Of a stretch of DNA of 64,000 bases, positions 56,256 to 64,000 are shown in pieces. The stretch is taken from NCBI RefSeq assembly GCF_024753255.1, contig NZ_JANUHA010000010.1, forward strand, positions 121,667 to 185,666, written 5' to 3'. Source of the DNA: Massilia agri. GTDB lineage: Bacteria > Pseudomonadota > Gammaproteobacteria > Burkholderiales > Burkholderiaceae_D. Made by a program: the position numbers and the translations under genes. The notes beneath the pieces were generated by a model. It worked only from the letters and a program-made list of their open reading frames with translations, did not search any database and was not told where the DNA came from. Within the stretch, counting starts at the first letter, position 1, and each line of letters begins with the position of its first letter.

Positions 56256-58886
56256 ATGAGAGACATGCCAGTCGCACGCGCCGCGGCCGCGGTCGCGTTT
56301 GCGCTGACCACTGCCGGCGCCCAGGCCGAGGCGCCGTATGCATTTGCGACGACCCCGGGCAAATTGCCGAAAGACGTGATTCCTCTGCAGTACTCCGCCC
56401 ACATCATGCCTGACGTGGCCGGCAACAGCTTCCGCGGCACCCAGACCGTCGAGATCGAGGTCCTGAAGACCACCTCGCTCATCATGCTGAACGCCGACAA
56501 CCTGGAGATCGACGCCGCCAGCCTGAGCGGCAAGGAGATCGGCAAGCTCGCCCTCAAGCCCATCCTCGACAGGGGGCAGCAAACCCTGCGCTTCGAGCTG
56601 GCCAGGCCGCTGGCGCCGGGCAAATATGCGCTGGACCTGACGTTCAAGGGACAGATCAACCGCGAAGGCCGCGGCCTCTTCTATGTGAACTACAAGGCGG
56701 ACGGGGCGGAGAAAAAGCTGATCGCCACCACCATGGCGCCGACCGATGCGCGGCGCATGCTGCCGACCTGGGACGAACCATCCTTCCGCGCCCGCTTCAA
56801 GCTGACGGTCGACGTCCCGAGCAACTTCAAGACTTATTCGACCACCCCGATCGAGAAACAGGAGCCGCTGTCCAAGGGCATGCAGCGCGTCACCTTCGGC
56901 AATACGCCGAAGATGCCGAGCTATCTCGTGGTGCTGGTCGCGGGCGAGATGGAAAGGGTCGCGGCGAAGCAGGACGGGGTCGAGATCGGCGTCGTCACCA
57001 CCGAAGGGAAGGGCGCCTCGACCGCCTTCCCGCTGCAAGCCTCGCGCGACCTGCTGCGCTACTTCAACCATTACTTCGGCATCCCGTATCCGCTGCCCAA
57101 GCTGGACCAGATCGCCATCCCCGGCGGCTTCAACGGCGCCATGGAAAACTGGGGCGCCGTCGTCTACAACGAGCCGACCCTGCTCTACGACCCGAAGAAG
57201 AGCCCGGACCGGGTCAAGAAGTTCACCTTCAACATCAATGCCCACGAGTTGGCCCACCAGTGGTTCGGCAACCTGGTCACCATGGCCTGGTGGGACAATC
57301 TCTGGCTCAACGAAGGCTTCGCCTCCTGGATGGCGGCCAAGGCGACCCAGCACTTCCATCCGGAATGGCGCCCCTACCTGGACGAGATCGCCGCGCGCGA
57401 ATACGTGATGAACCTGGACGCGCGCAAGACCACGCACCCGATCCAGACCCGCATCGACACCGAAGAGCAGGCGGCCGCCGCTTTCGACGCGATCACCTAT
57501 TCGAAGGGCCAGGCCTTCCTGCGCATGCTCGAGGCTTATCTGGGCGAGGACAACTTCCGCAAGGGTATCCGCGCCTACATGGCCAGGCACCAATATTCGA
57601 ATACCACCTCAGCCGACCTGTGGGCGGCGCTGGAAAAGGCCTCCGGCAAGCCGGTCGGGAAACTGGCTTCCGACTGGACCACGCAGCCGGGCTTCCCCCT
57701 GATCAAGGTCGAGCAGGCCTGCGAGGAAGGCAAGCGCAAAATCACGCTCTCGCAGGAGCAGTACCGCCTGGATGAGCCGGCAAGCGAAAAACGCCTGTGG
57801 AACGTGCCGCTGCAGGTCGGCACCGTCAACGGCAAGGCCTGGACCACCCTGCTGTCCGGCCCCTCTACCACGATTACCCAGGCCAGCTGCGAAGGCGCCC
57901 TGGTGGTCGATCCCTATAGCGTCGGCTATTTCCGCGTGCATTACGACCCGGCCAGCTTCCACGCCCTGGCCGAGCAGGCGCCGCGCCTGCTGGACAGCAC
58001 CCGCCTGCGCCTGCTGGCCGACAGCTGGAGCCTGGCGCTGGCCGGCCGCATGCCGCTCGACGCCTACCTCGACCTGGTGCGCAAGTACGCCAATGAACCG
58101 CGCCCGGCCGTGTGGGAGGCGCTGCTGTCCCACCTGCGCACCGTGAGCTCCTTGCTCAGCGGTGAACCGGAGCAGGCCCTGGTGCGCCGCTTCTTCATCG
58201 ACCTGGCGCGTCCCAGGCTCGCCGCGCTCGGCTGGGACGAGAAGCCGGGCGAGAGTCTTGATGATGCCCAGCTGCGCGGCATGCTGGCCACCTCGCTGGC
58301 GCGCGCCGGCGACCCGGAGGCCATTGCGCAAGGCAAGGCACGCTTCGCGCGTTTCTTGGCGGACCCGTCCTCGGTGCCGCCCTCGATGATCGACTTCGTC
58401 ACCCTGACGGCCGGCCGCTACGCCGACGCCGCCACCTACGAGGCGCTGGCCGCCCGCGCCGCGAATGCGCCCAATAGCGAAGAACGCAACCGCTTCGGGA
58501 AGGCGCTGACCAGCGCCCTGGATCCCCAGCTGGCCGCACGTACCCTGCAGATGCTGCTGTCGCCGCAGACGCCGCCGGACCTGATCCCCTACATCATCGG
58601 CGGCGTCTCCGCCGAGCACCTCGACCAGACCTGGAACTTCGCCGTCGCCAACCGCGACGCGCTGCTGAACAGTATGGAAGCGCTCGGCCGCCACGCCCTG
58701 TTCGCCAGCATCGTCTCGAGCTCGGCCAACCCGGTCCACGCCGAGCTGGTCGAAAACTACATGCGCAAGAACTTCGGTGCGGACGGTGTTGTCGAAGCCG
58801 AGCGCGCCGGCAATGGCGTGCGCATCCGTGCCGCCCAGAAGGCCCGCCTGCTGCCGCAGGTGCGGGCAGCGCTGCAAAAACAATAA
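56256..58886 (+). CDS. Exported M1-family aminopeptidase
   Basis: A secreted zinc aminopeptidase of 876 aa. The signal peptide (AAAAVAFALTTAGAQA) precedes the M1 fold. GAMEN (294-298) and HELAH...NE (H330, E331, H334, E353) form the catalytic site, and the proton-donor tyrosine is in ITYSKG. A long C-terminal ERAP1-like domain follows (about 530-870). It differs from cytoplasmic PepN in being exported. AGAGAG-rich sequence precedes ATG 56256. The M13 peptidase follows after 34 bases, so the two form a secreted peptide-degrading unit. Confidence 0.95.
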   Translation: MRDMPVARAAAAVAFALTTAGAQAEAPYAFATTPGKLPKDVIPLQYSAHIMPDVAGNSFRGTQTVEIEVLKTTSLIMLNADNLEIDAASLSGKEIGKLALKPILDRGQQTLRFELARPLAPGKYALDLTFKGQINREGRGLFYVNYKADGAEKKLIATTMAPTDARRMLPTWDEPSFRARFKLTVDVPSNFKTYSTTPIEKQEPLSKGMQRVTFGNTPKMPSYLVVLVAGEMERVAAKQDGVEIGVVTTEGKGASTAFPLQASRDLLRYFNHYFGIPYPLPKLDQIAIPGGFNGAMENWGAVVYNEPTLLYDPKKSPDRVKKFTFNINAHELAHQWFGNLVTMAWWDNLWLNEGFASWMAAKATQHFHPEWRPYLDEIAAREYVMNLDARKTTHPIQTRIDTEEQAAAAFDAITYSKGQAFLRMLEAYLGEDNFRKGIRAYMARHQYSNTTSADLWAALEKASGKPVGKLASDWTTQPGFPLIKVEQACEEGKRKITLSQEQYRLDEPASEKRLWNVPLQVGTVNGKAWTTLLSGPSTTITQASCEGALVVDPYSVGYFRVHYDPASFHALAEQAPRLLDSTRLRLLADSWSLALAGRMPLDAYLDLVRKYANEPRPAVWEALLSHLRTVSSLLSGEPEQALVRRFFIDLARPRLAALGWDEKPGESLDDAQLRGMLATSLARAGDPEAIAQGKARFARFLADPSSVPPSMIDFVTLTAGRYADAATYEALAARAANAPNSEERNRFGKALTSALDPQLAARTLQMLLSPQTPPDLIPYIIGGVSAEHLDQTWNFAVANRDALLNSMEALGRHALFASIVSSSANPVHAELVENYMRKNFGADGVVEAERAGNGVRIRAAQKARLLPQVRAALQKQ

Positions 58887-58919
58887 ACGAAGTCACTTTT
58901 ACCAAGAGAAAAGGAAGCT

Positions 58920-60974
58920 ATGAACACCAGCTGGACTCCGATCAAGACCGCCGTCGCCCTGGCGCTGTGCGGCGCCGCCTTCGCCTTTGCTCCCGCCCAC
59001 GCAGCCGGCCAGGCTGCAAGCACCAGCAAGGAACCCGCCATGCTGCTCGGGGCCATCGTGCTGCCGGGCGACGATTTCTATGCCTACGCCAATGGCGAGT
59101 GGATGGCCAGGACCGAGATCCCGGCCGACCGCGGCTCCTGGGGCGCAATGGGTGCGCTGGCCGAGGAAACCAATGCCCGCATCGTCAAGCTGATCGAGGA
59201 AGCCGGCAGCGACAAGTCCGCCAGTGCCGAAGCGCGCAAGGTGGCCGACTTCTACAAGGCCTACATGAACGAGGCGGCGATCGAATCGGCCGGCCTCGCC
59301 CCGCTGAAACCCCGTTTGGCGAAGATCGAGGCAATCAAGGACCGCGCCGGCCTCTCGCGCGTGCTGGGCGAATTCCTGCGCGCCGATGTCGACCCGCTGA
59401 ACGCCACCAATTTCAATACGCCGAACCTGTTTGGTGTGTGGATCAACCAGGGTCTGACCGACCCGTCGCGTAACGTGCCCTACATCCTGCAGGGCGGCAT
59501 CGGCATGCCGGACCGCGCCTACTACCTGGACAACAGCCCGAAGATGGCCGAACTGCGCACCAAGTACCAGGCCTATATCGCCGCCGTGCTGAAGCAGGCC
59601 GGCTATAGCGACCCGGAAGCCCGTGCCGCGAAGATCTTCGCGCTCGAATCCGAACTGGCCCAGAGCCACGCGAGCCGTGAAGAGTCGGCCGACATCCAGA
59701 AGGCCAATAATCCCTGGACCATGAAGGACTTCCCTGCCAAGGCCCCGGGCATGGACTGGAACGCCTTCATGCAGGGCGCACGCCTCGCCAAGCAGGACCG
59801 CTTCATCGCCTACCACCCCGGCGCCATCGCCGGCGCCGCCCGGCAGGTCGCCGCGACCGACCTCGCAACCTGGAAGGACTACCTGGCCTTCCACAGCCTG
59901 AACCAGTTCGCCAGCACCCTGCCCAAGGCCTACAACGACCTGCGCTTCGACTTCTTCGGCAAGACCCTGACCGGCAGCCCGCAGCAGTCGGTGCGCTGGA
60001 AGCGTGCCTTGGCCGCCACCAATGGCGCGATGGAAGAGGCGGTCGGCAAGATGTACGTCGCCAAATACTTCCCGGCCCAGGACAAGCAGCGCATCCTGAA
60101 GATGGTCGCCGACATCAAGACCGCCTTCGAGCGCCGCATCGACAAGCTGGACTGGATGGCGCCCTCGACCCGCGCCCAGGCCAAGGAAAAAGTGCGCACT
60201 ATGTACGTGGGCGTCGGCTATCCGGACGAATGGAAGTCTTATGGCGCCCTGCAGGTCTCGCCGAACGATGCGCTGGGCAATGTGATGCGCGCCCAGGAAT
60301 TCCACACCACCCAGCAGCTCGCCAAGCTCAAGCAGAAGCCCAGGAAGACCGACTGGGCCATGCCGCCGCAGCTGGTCAATGCCGTCAACCTGCCGCTGCA
60401 GAACGCGCTGAACTTCCCGGCCGCGATCCTGCAGGCCCCGTTCTATGACCCGAAGGCCTCGGATGCCCAGAACTACGGCGCGATCGGCTCGGTGATCGGC
60501 CACGAGATCAGCCACAGCTTCGACGACATGGGCGCCCAGTTCGACGCCCAGGGGCGCCTGCGCGACTGGTGGACGAAGGAAGACCTGGCCCACTTCAAGA
60601 AGGCCTCGCAGAAGCTGGTCGAGCAGTACAACGCGTACAAACCCTTCGACGACCTGGCGATCAACGGCCAGCTGACCCTGAGCGAGAACCTGTCCGACCT
60701 GGCCGGCCTGGCCGCGGCCTACGACGCGCTCAAGGCCACGCCGAGCGGCAAGACCATCGAAGCCGACCGCGCCTTCTTCACCGGCTACGCTCACGCCTGG
60801 CGCACCAAGGCGCGCGAAGCCTCGCTGCGCCGCGCCGTGCTGACCGACGGTCACGCCCCGGGCCAGTGGCGCACCTATACCGTGCGCAACCTGGACGCCT
60901 GGTACAAGGCCTTCGACGTGAAGCCGGGCCAGCAGCTCTACCTGGCACCGGAACAGCGCGTGCGCGTCTGGTAA
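58920..60974 (+). CDS. Exported M13-family (neprilysin/PepO-type) metallopeptidase
   Basis: A secreted zinc endopeptidase of 684 aa. The signal peptide (TAVALALCGAAFAFAPAHA) precedes the M13 N-domain (GDDFYAYANGEWMARTEIP). The catalytic site is VIGHEISHSFDD (H528, E529, H532) with the third ligand E589 in ENLSDLAG. The substrate-binding NAVNLPLQNALNFPAAIL precedes it. AAAAGGAAG lies just before the ATG. Neprilysin-type enzymes cut short peptides, and the upstream M1 enzyme would trim the products. Confidence 0.96.
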   Translation: MNTSWTPIKTAVALALCGAAFAFAPAHAAGQAASTSKEPAMLLGAIVLPGDDFYAYANGEWMARTEIPADRGSWGAMGALAEETNARIVKLIEEAGSDKSASAEARKVADFYKAYMNEAAIESAGLAPLKPRLAKIEAIKDRAGLSRVLGEFLRADVDPLNATNFNTPNLFGVWINQGLTDPSRNVPYILQGGIGMPDRAYYLDNSPKMAELRTKYQAYIAAVLKQAGYSDPEARAAKIFALESELAQSHASREESADIQKANNPWTMKDFPAKAPGMDWNAFMQGARLAKQDRFIAYHPGAIAGAARQVAATDLATWKDYLAFHSLNQFASTLPKAYNDLRFDFFGKTLTGSPQQSVRWKRALAATNGAMEEAVGKMYVAKYFPAQDKQRILKMVADIKTAFERRIDKLDWMAPSTRAQAKEKVRTMYVGVGYPDEWKSYGALQVSPNDALGNVMRAQEFHTTQQLAKLKQKPRKTDWAMPPQLVNAVNLPLQNALNFPAAILQAPFYDPKASDAQNYGAIGSVIGHEISHSFDDMGAQFDAQGRLRDWWTKEDLAHFKKASQKLVEQYNAYKPFDDLAINGQLTLSENLSDLAGLAAAYDALKATPSGKTIEADRAFFTGYAHAWRTKAREASLRRAVLTDGHAPGQWRTYTVRNLDAWYKAFDVKPGQQLYLAPEQRVRVW

Positions 60975-61045
60975 GGACAGGGCAGGGTGCAGAAGCCGGG
61001 GCCGCAGTGCGGACCCGGCTTGCCGGATTTCGTCGATAATGCGGC

Positions 61046-61663
61046 ATGGACGCTGACGACATCTCGCGCCGCACCCTGGCGCACTACAACCTCACCGCCG
61101 ACGCCTTCTTCGCCGGCACCATCGACCACGACGTGCGCCAGAACATCGAGGCGCTGTTGAATGCCATCGAGGCCCCGGCCCCCTGGACCATCCTCGACCT
61201 CGGCTGCGGCCCCGGGCGCGACCTCAAGACCTTCAGCCAGCTCGGCCACACCGCCATCGGCCTGGACGGCAGCGAGCGCTTCGCCGGAATGGCGCGCGCC
61301 TACAGCGGCTGCGAGGTGTGGCGGCAGGACTTCCTGCATCTCGACCTGCCGCCGGCCCGTTTCGACGGCGTCTATGCGAACGCTTCCCTGTTCCACGTGC
61401 CCAGCGCCGAGCTGCCCGGCGTGCTGGAGAAACTGCATGCAACCCTGAAACCCGGCGGCGTCCTGTTCAGCTCGAACCCGCGCGGCGACAACCAGGAAGG
61501 CTGGAACGGACCGCGCTACGGCAGCTATTACGATTACGAAACGTGGGAGCGCTATCTGCGGGCCGCCGGCTTCCTGCCGCTGCACCATTACTACCGCCCG
61601 GCCGGCCTGCCGCGCGAGCAGCAGCCCTGGCTGGCCAGCGTCTGGCGCAAGCCCGAGTGTTAA
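61046..61663 (+). CDS. Class I SAM-dependent methyltransferase
   Basis: A 205-residue methyltransferase. SAM motif I is ILDLGCGPGRDLKTF near residue 48, followed by the acidic GLDGSERF near 73 and a motif IV-like FDGVYANASLFHV near 110. The N-terminus (SRRTLAHYNLTADAFFAGTI) resembles small-molecule methyltransferases. No partner gene shows the substrate. Confidence 0.9.
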   Translation: MDADDISRRTLAHYNLTADAFFAGTIDHDVRQNIEALLNAIEAPAPWTILDLGCGPGRDLKTFSQLGHTAIGLDGSERFAGMARAYSGCEVWRQDFLHLDLPPARFDGVYANASLFHVPSAELPGVLEKLHATLKPGGVLFSSNPRGDNQEGWNGPRYGSYYDYETWERYLRAAGFLPLHHYYRPAGLPREQQPWLASVWRKPEC

Positions 61664-61733
61664 TTGGCGCACAGAGTTGACCATCGATGCGGCCTAAGGT
61701 GAGGCTTCGATCCACACAGCGATGAGGTACACC

Positions 61734-61910
61734 ATGAACGAGGACCAAGTCAAAGGCAAGGCCAAGGACATCGGCGGCAAGATCCAGGAGAAAGTCGGCG
61801 AAGCCGTCGGCAACCGCCAGACCCAGCGCGAAGGCGTGTCCAAGCAGGTCGAAGGCAAGGTGCAGGAGAAGGCCGGCGACGTGAAGGACATCTTCAAAGG
61901 CAACAATTAA
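61734..61910 (+). CDS. CsbD-family stress protein, copy 1
   Basis: A 58-residue hydrophilic protein of the CsbD/YjbJ family: MNEDQVKGKAKDIGGKIQEK with the repeated VEGKVQEKAGDVKD block. Such proteins are induced by general or osmotic stress and have no known activity. ATG 61734 has GAGG seven bases upstream. A terminator follows at once. A second copy lies at 63271. Confidence 0.92.
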   Translation: MNEDQVKGKAKDIGGKIQEKVGEAVGNRQTQREGVSKQVEGKVQEKAGDVKDIFKGNN

Positions 61911-61927
61911 GTTTCACTCACCCAACA

Positions 61928-61953
61928 AAAAGCCGCGCATTGCGCGGCTTTTG
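61928..61953 (+). terminator. Rho-independent terminator of csbD copy 1
   Basis: AAGCCGCGC pairs with GCGCGGCTT (9 bp, extended by A-T pairs) around ATT, followed by TT. It starts 18 bases after the stop. Confidence 0.9.
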
Positions 61954-61958
61954 CCGTT

Positions 61959-62000
61959 GTAGGGTGGGCAGGACCACGGGGCCGCCCAGGCCTACCCTAC
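61959..62000. repeat. Palindromic intergenic repeat, copy 4 (short)
   Basis: GTAGGGTGGGCAGG at the left and CCTACCCTAC at the right, only 42 bases, so a decayed or single-unit copy. It lies between csbD and the permease gene. Confidence 0.75.
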
Positions 62001-62007
62001 GGGAGCC

Positions 62008-63093
62008 CTAGTCCTTCGTTTGCGCCGGCCTGTCGCCAAGCACGTCTTCGATATAGAGCATCTTCACCAGCACCGCCAGCGCCGCCGCCAGGGGCGTCGC
62101 CAATGCTACGCCGGCGAAGCCGAACAGGGTGCCGAAGACCAGCTGCATGACGATTACCAGGGCTGGCGGCAGGTCCACCGCCCTGGCTTCGATCATCGGC
62201 TGCAGCACATAGCCTTCCACCAGCTGGACACCGAGGAAGAGCAGGGCGGTATACAGCGCCAGATCCGGGCTGATCGACAGCGCCAGCAGCACCGCCGGGA
62301 TGCCGGCCATGATCGGTCCCAGATAGGGGATGAAATCGAGCAGGCCGGCGATGATGCCCAGGATGAGGGCCAGCGGCACGTCCAGCATCATCAGGCCGGC
62401 CGTGGTGGCCACGCCGACGATCAGCATCGATGCCGCCTTGCCGAGCAGCCAGCTGGCCAATGTGTTGCCCAGTTCCTGCTGCACCTCCTGCGCGCGCGGG
62501 CGTTTTGCCGGCGGCACCAGGCGGATCGCGCCCTGCGTGTAGAGCTGGGGCGACGTGGCGAAATAGATGCCGACGAACAGAATGATGACGACATTGCCGA
62601 GCGCGCCGATCACGCCGCCGAAGAACAGCCCGGCGTTCGGCACCATATTGCCCATTTGCTTGACGATTTGTTCCGGCGGCGGAAGTTCGTCCACCACGCG
62701 CTTGAGCAGGGGGTGCTGCTGGACTTCCGCCTGCAGGCGCTTGACGGCGGCCGGGATTTCTTCCGCCAGCTTGGTCGATTGCTCGGAAATCTGCGGCGCC
62801 ATCGCCCAGCCGCCGATGCCGATGATGGCCGTCAGCGCGATGACGACGATGGTCAGCGCAACCTTGCGGTTCATGTGCATGCGGCGCGCCATGATTTCGC
62901 TCAGCTTGTAGAGCAGGATGGCCATCAGGATGCAGGCGAAGACCAGCAGCAATGCGTCCGCTGCCAGCACGATCGCCGCTGCAATGGCAACAAAAAGGAT
63001 AGCGATCCCACTGATCATCGTGACGCGCTTGGCGACGCGACGTTGCGTGGGTGGTGGGTCGCTCGGGTGGTCTCGATGTTCTTGTTCGTTCAT
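62008..63093 (-). CDS. AI-2E-family membrane permease
   Basis: A membrane protein of 361 aa in the AI-2E (PerM/YhhT/YdbO) family. A polar N-terminus is followed by about eight helices; signatures are AILFVAIAAAIVLAADALLL near residue 33, IIAGLLDFIPYLGPIMAGIP near 255 (with the FIPYLGP motif) and VEGYVLQPMIEARAVDLPP near 305. Some members are proposed to move signals or act as sodium/proton antiporters. ATG 63093 has GAGG upstream. It lies between two csbD genes. Confidence 0.92.
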   Translation of the reverse strand: MNEQEHRDHPSDPPPTQRRVAKRVTMISGIAILFVAIAAAIVLAADALLLVFACILMAILLYKLSEIMARRMHMNRKVALTIVVIALTAIIGIGGWAMAPQISEQSTKLAEEIPAAVKRLQAEVQQHPLLKRVVDELPPPEQIVKQMGNMVPNAGLFFGGVIGALGNVVIILFVGIYFATSPQLYTQGAIRLVPPAKRPRAQEVQQELGNTLASWLLGKAASMLIVGVATTAGLMMLDVPLALILGIIAGLLDFIPYLGPIMAGIPAVLLALSISPDLALYTALLFLGVQLVEGYVLQPMIEARAVDLPPALVIVMQLVFGTLFGFAGVALATPLAAALAVLVKMLYIEDVLGDRPAQTKD

Positions 63094-63270
63094 TGCTAAC
63101 CTCGCGGGGAGCATCGTTGCGTTGACAAAAGACTAGCACTCGAATCGTCTTGACGTCGCTCAAATGCTGACATTTGTGCAATGTGCGAACACGAACAGAA
63201 GAGGCGGGGCCGCCGGCGTAATCTGTACCCATGCATGGACATCCGGACATGTCAACTCAAGGAGAAGACC

Positions 63271-63474
63271 ATGATTAACAAAAATCAAGTTGAAGGCAAA
63301 CTGAAAGAAATCGGCGGCAAGATCCAAGAAGAATTCGGTGATGCAATCGACAGCCCGACGCAAGAAGCCAAAGGCAAGGCGACCAAAGTCGAAGGCAAGG
63401 CCCAGAAGACGATGGGCGATGCGCAGGAAAACGTGGAAGAAAAGCTGGACGACGCTGCGCGCCGCCGGCACTGA
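63271..63474 (+). CDS. CsbD-family stress protein, copy 2
   Basis: A 67-residue paralogue of the protein at 61734 (MINKNQVEGKLKEIGGKIQE, GKATKVEGKAQKTMGDAQEN), with a longer charged C-terminus. AAGGAG lies seven bases before ATG 63271. It has its own terminator and is divergent from the permease gene. Confidence 0.92.
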   Translation: MINKNQVEGKLKEIGGKIQEEFGDAIDSPTQEAKGKATKVEGKAQKTMGDAQENVEEKLDDAARRRH

Positions 63475-63496
63475 TATCGCTTCTCGAGCGATGGGG

Positions 63497-63524
63497 AACA
63501 GCCGCCTGTGGGCGGCTGTTGTTG
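63497..63524 (+). terminator. Rho-independent terminator of csbD copy 2
   Basis: AACAGCCGCC pairs with GGCGGCTGTT (10 bp) around TGTG, followed by GTTGTTT. It lies 23 bases after the stop. Confidence 0.85.
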
Positions 63525-63564
63525 TTTACGGGTGCTTGCGCCAAAAAAACGGCGCTGTCACCGT

Positions 63565-64000
63565 TCAGTGTGGGCTCGCCCTGCTGAACACGCCCAGCGC
63601 CGCAGAAAGCAGCCGTTCGGCCGTCTTGATGCGCCGACCGTCGAGCGCCCATTGCCAGCCAAGATAGTTCGGCAGGTATTTTGATGCGACGCCATTGAAC
63701 CGTGCCAGCCACTGGCGGAAACGGCGATGATAGGCGTTCACGTTCTGGACATGTACGGCGCCGCGCACTCTTTCGCCGCTACTGACGTTCACAGCCTCGT
63801 GCGATATTCCGGCTTCCAGGGCAAATGTTCTGTAGGCAGGGTGGGCGTCCGTGACCAGCAGCACGTCCCGGTCGAGCACCGGCAGCAGGTGCCGGCGCAG
63901 CTGGGCTGCGGTCACCTTGCCACGTCCGGTCACGCAGTCAATTGTTCCGCCTGTCCGATCGCGCGCCACGAGGATGCAGACGTGCTCGCGGCTGATGCCG
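63565..64000 (-). mobile_element. IS1595-family transposase (C-terminal part; N-terminus outside window)
   Basis: The visible 145 residues are the C-terminal half of an IS1595 (ISXO2-like) transposase: GISREHVCILVARDRTGG, LLVTDAHPAYRTFALEAGIS with a catalytic Asp, HVQNVNAYHRRFRQWLARFN and GVASKYLPNYLGWQWALD, the last two being the family signature. The frame continues through the right edge without a start. The left end of the element, with its inverted repeat, should lie at about 63540-63565. Nothing suggests inactivation in the part seen. Confidence 0.88.

Overview
The window is a GC-rich bacterial chromosome segment. It fits a Massilia/Telluria-type member of the Oxalobacteraceae (Burkholderiales). 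The grounds are the shape of the proteins, the rpsP-rimM-trmD-rplS and etfBA-acyl-CoA dehydrogenase blocks, a DUF3579 protein, a PEP-CTERM protein with a sigma-54-type promoter, and CCGTAAA-type sigma-28 promoters. The genus is an inference; no rRNA or tRNA gene was found to confirm it.

Layout. 1-6.5 kb (minus strand): an MscS channel cut by the window edge, a CPA2 cation/proton antiporter, a MORN-repeat secreted protein and a GH1-like/RmlD-like fusion. 6.8-11.3 kb: trpS, a zinc-ribbon membrane protein, a fused two-domain protein ending in DUF3597, a DUF1294 protein and a glycerophosphodiesterase. 11.3-13.1 kb: a flagellin with an inserted zinc metallopeptidase domain (flagellinolysin type), broken by a one-base frameshift. 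13.1-21 kb: alaS, the PEP-CTERM gene with a strong sigma-54 site, an OmpA remnant, a TusA-like protein and etfB-etfA-acyl-CoA dehydrogenase. 21-28.7 kb: TM2 protein, ATPase, the ribosomal/tRNA-modification operon, Nudix hydrolase, class IV aminotransferase with a divergent MerR regulator carrying an in-frame stop, CobD-like, DUF3579 and CBS proteins. 28.7-35 kb: M16 peptidase, SDR, flavodoxin-like reductase and TPR protein. 35.2-39.9 kb: a tightly packed N-acetylglucosamine operon (kinase, NagA, SIS deaminase, NagZ) behind repeated TGGTA boxes. 40-48 kb: a 14-rung DUF2807-like protein, a hybrid histidine kinase, an ExeA/GspB pair and MobB. 48-50.4 kb: a sigma-28-driven YjfB protein and a bufferin locus, in which a DUF2282 precursor lies next to a natural fusion of its MNIO (DUF692) enzyme and DUF2063 partner. 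50.5-56 kb: small proteins, fumC, a FimV-like protein, a structured RNA candidate, an HDOD protein and fliT. 56-61 kb: two exported zinc peptidases (M1 and M13). 61-64 kb: a methyltransferase, two CsbD proteins around an AI-2E-family permease, and the end of an IS1595-type insertion sequence.

Themes. Three loci far apart (flagellinolysin, YjfB, fliT) share a flagellar sigma-28 promoter layout with exactly 11 bases between boxes, so the segment appears to hold scattered late flagellar genes. Four copies of one palindromic repeat (GTAGGGTGG...CCACCCTAC) sit between genes, and one supplies the stop codon of its neighbour. The bufferin locus is the best candidate for a little-described system, followed by the flagellinolysin and the candidate RNA at 54.2-54.4 kb.
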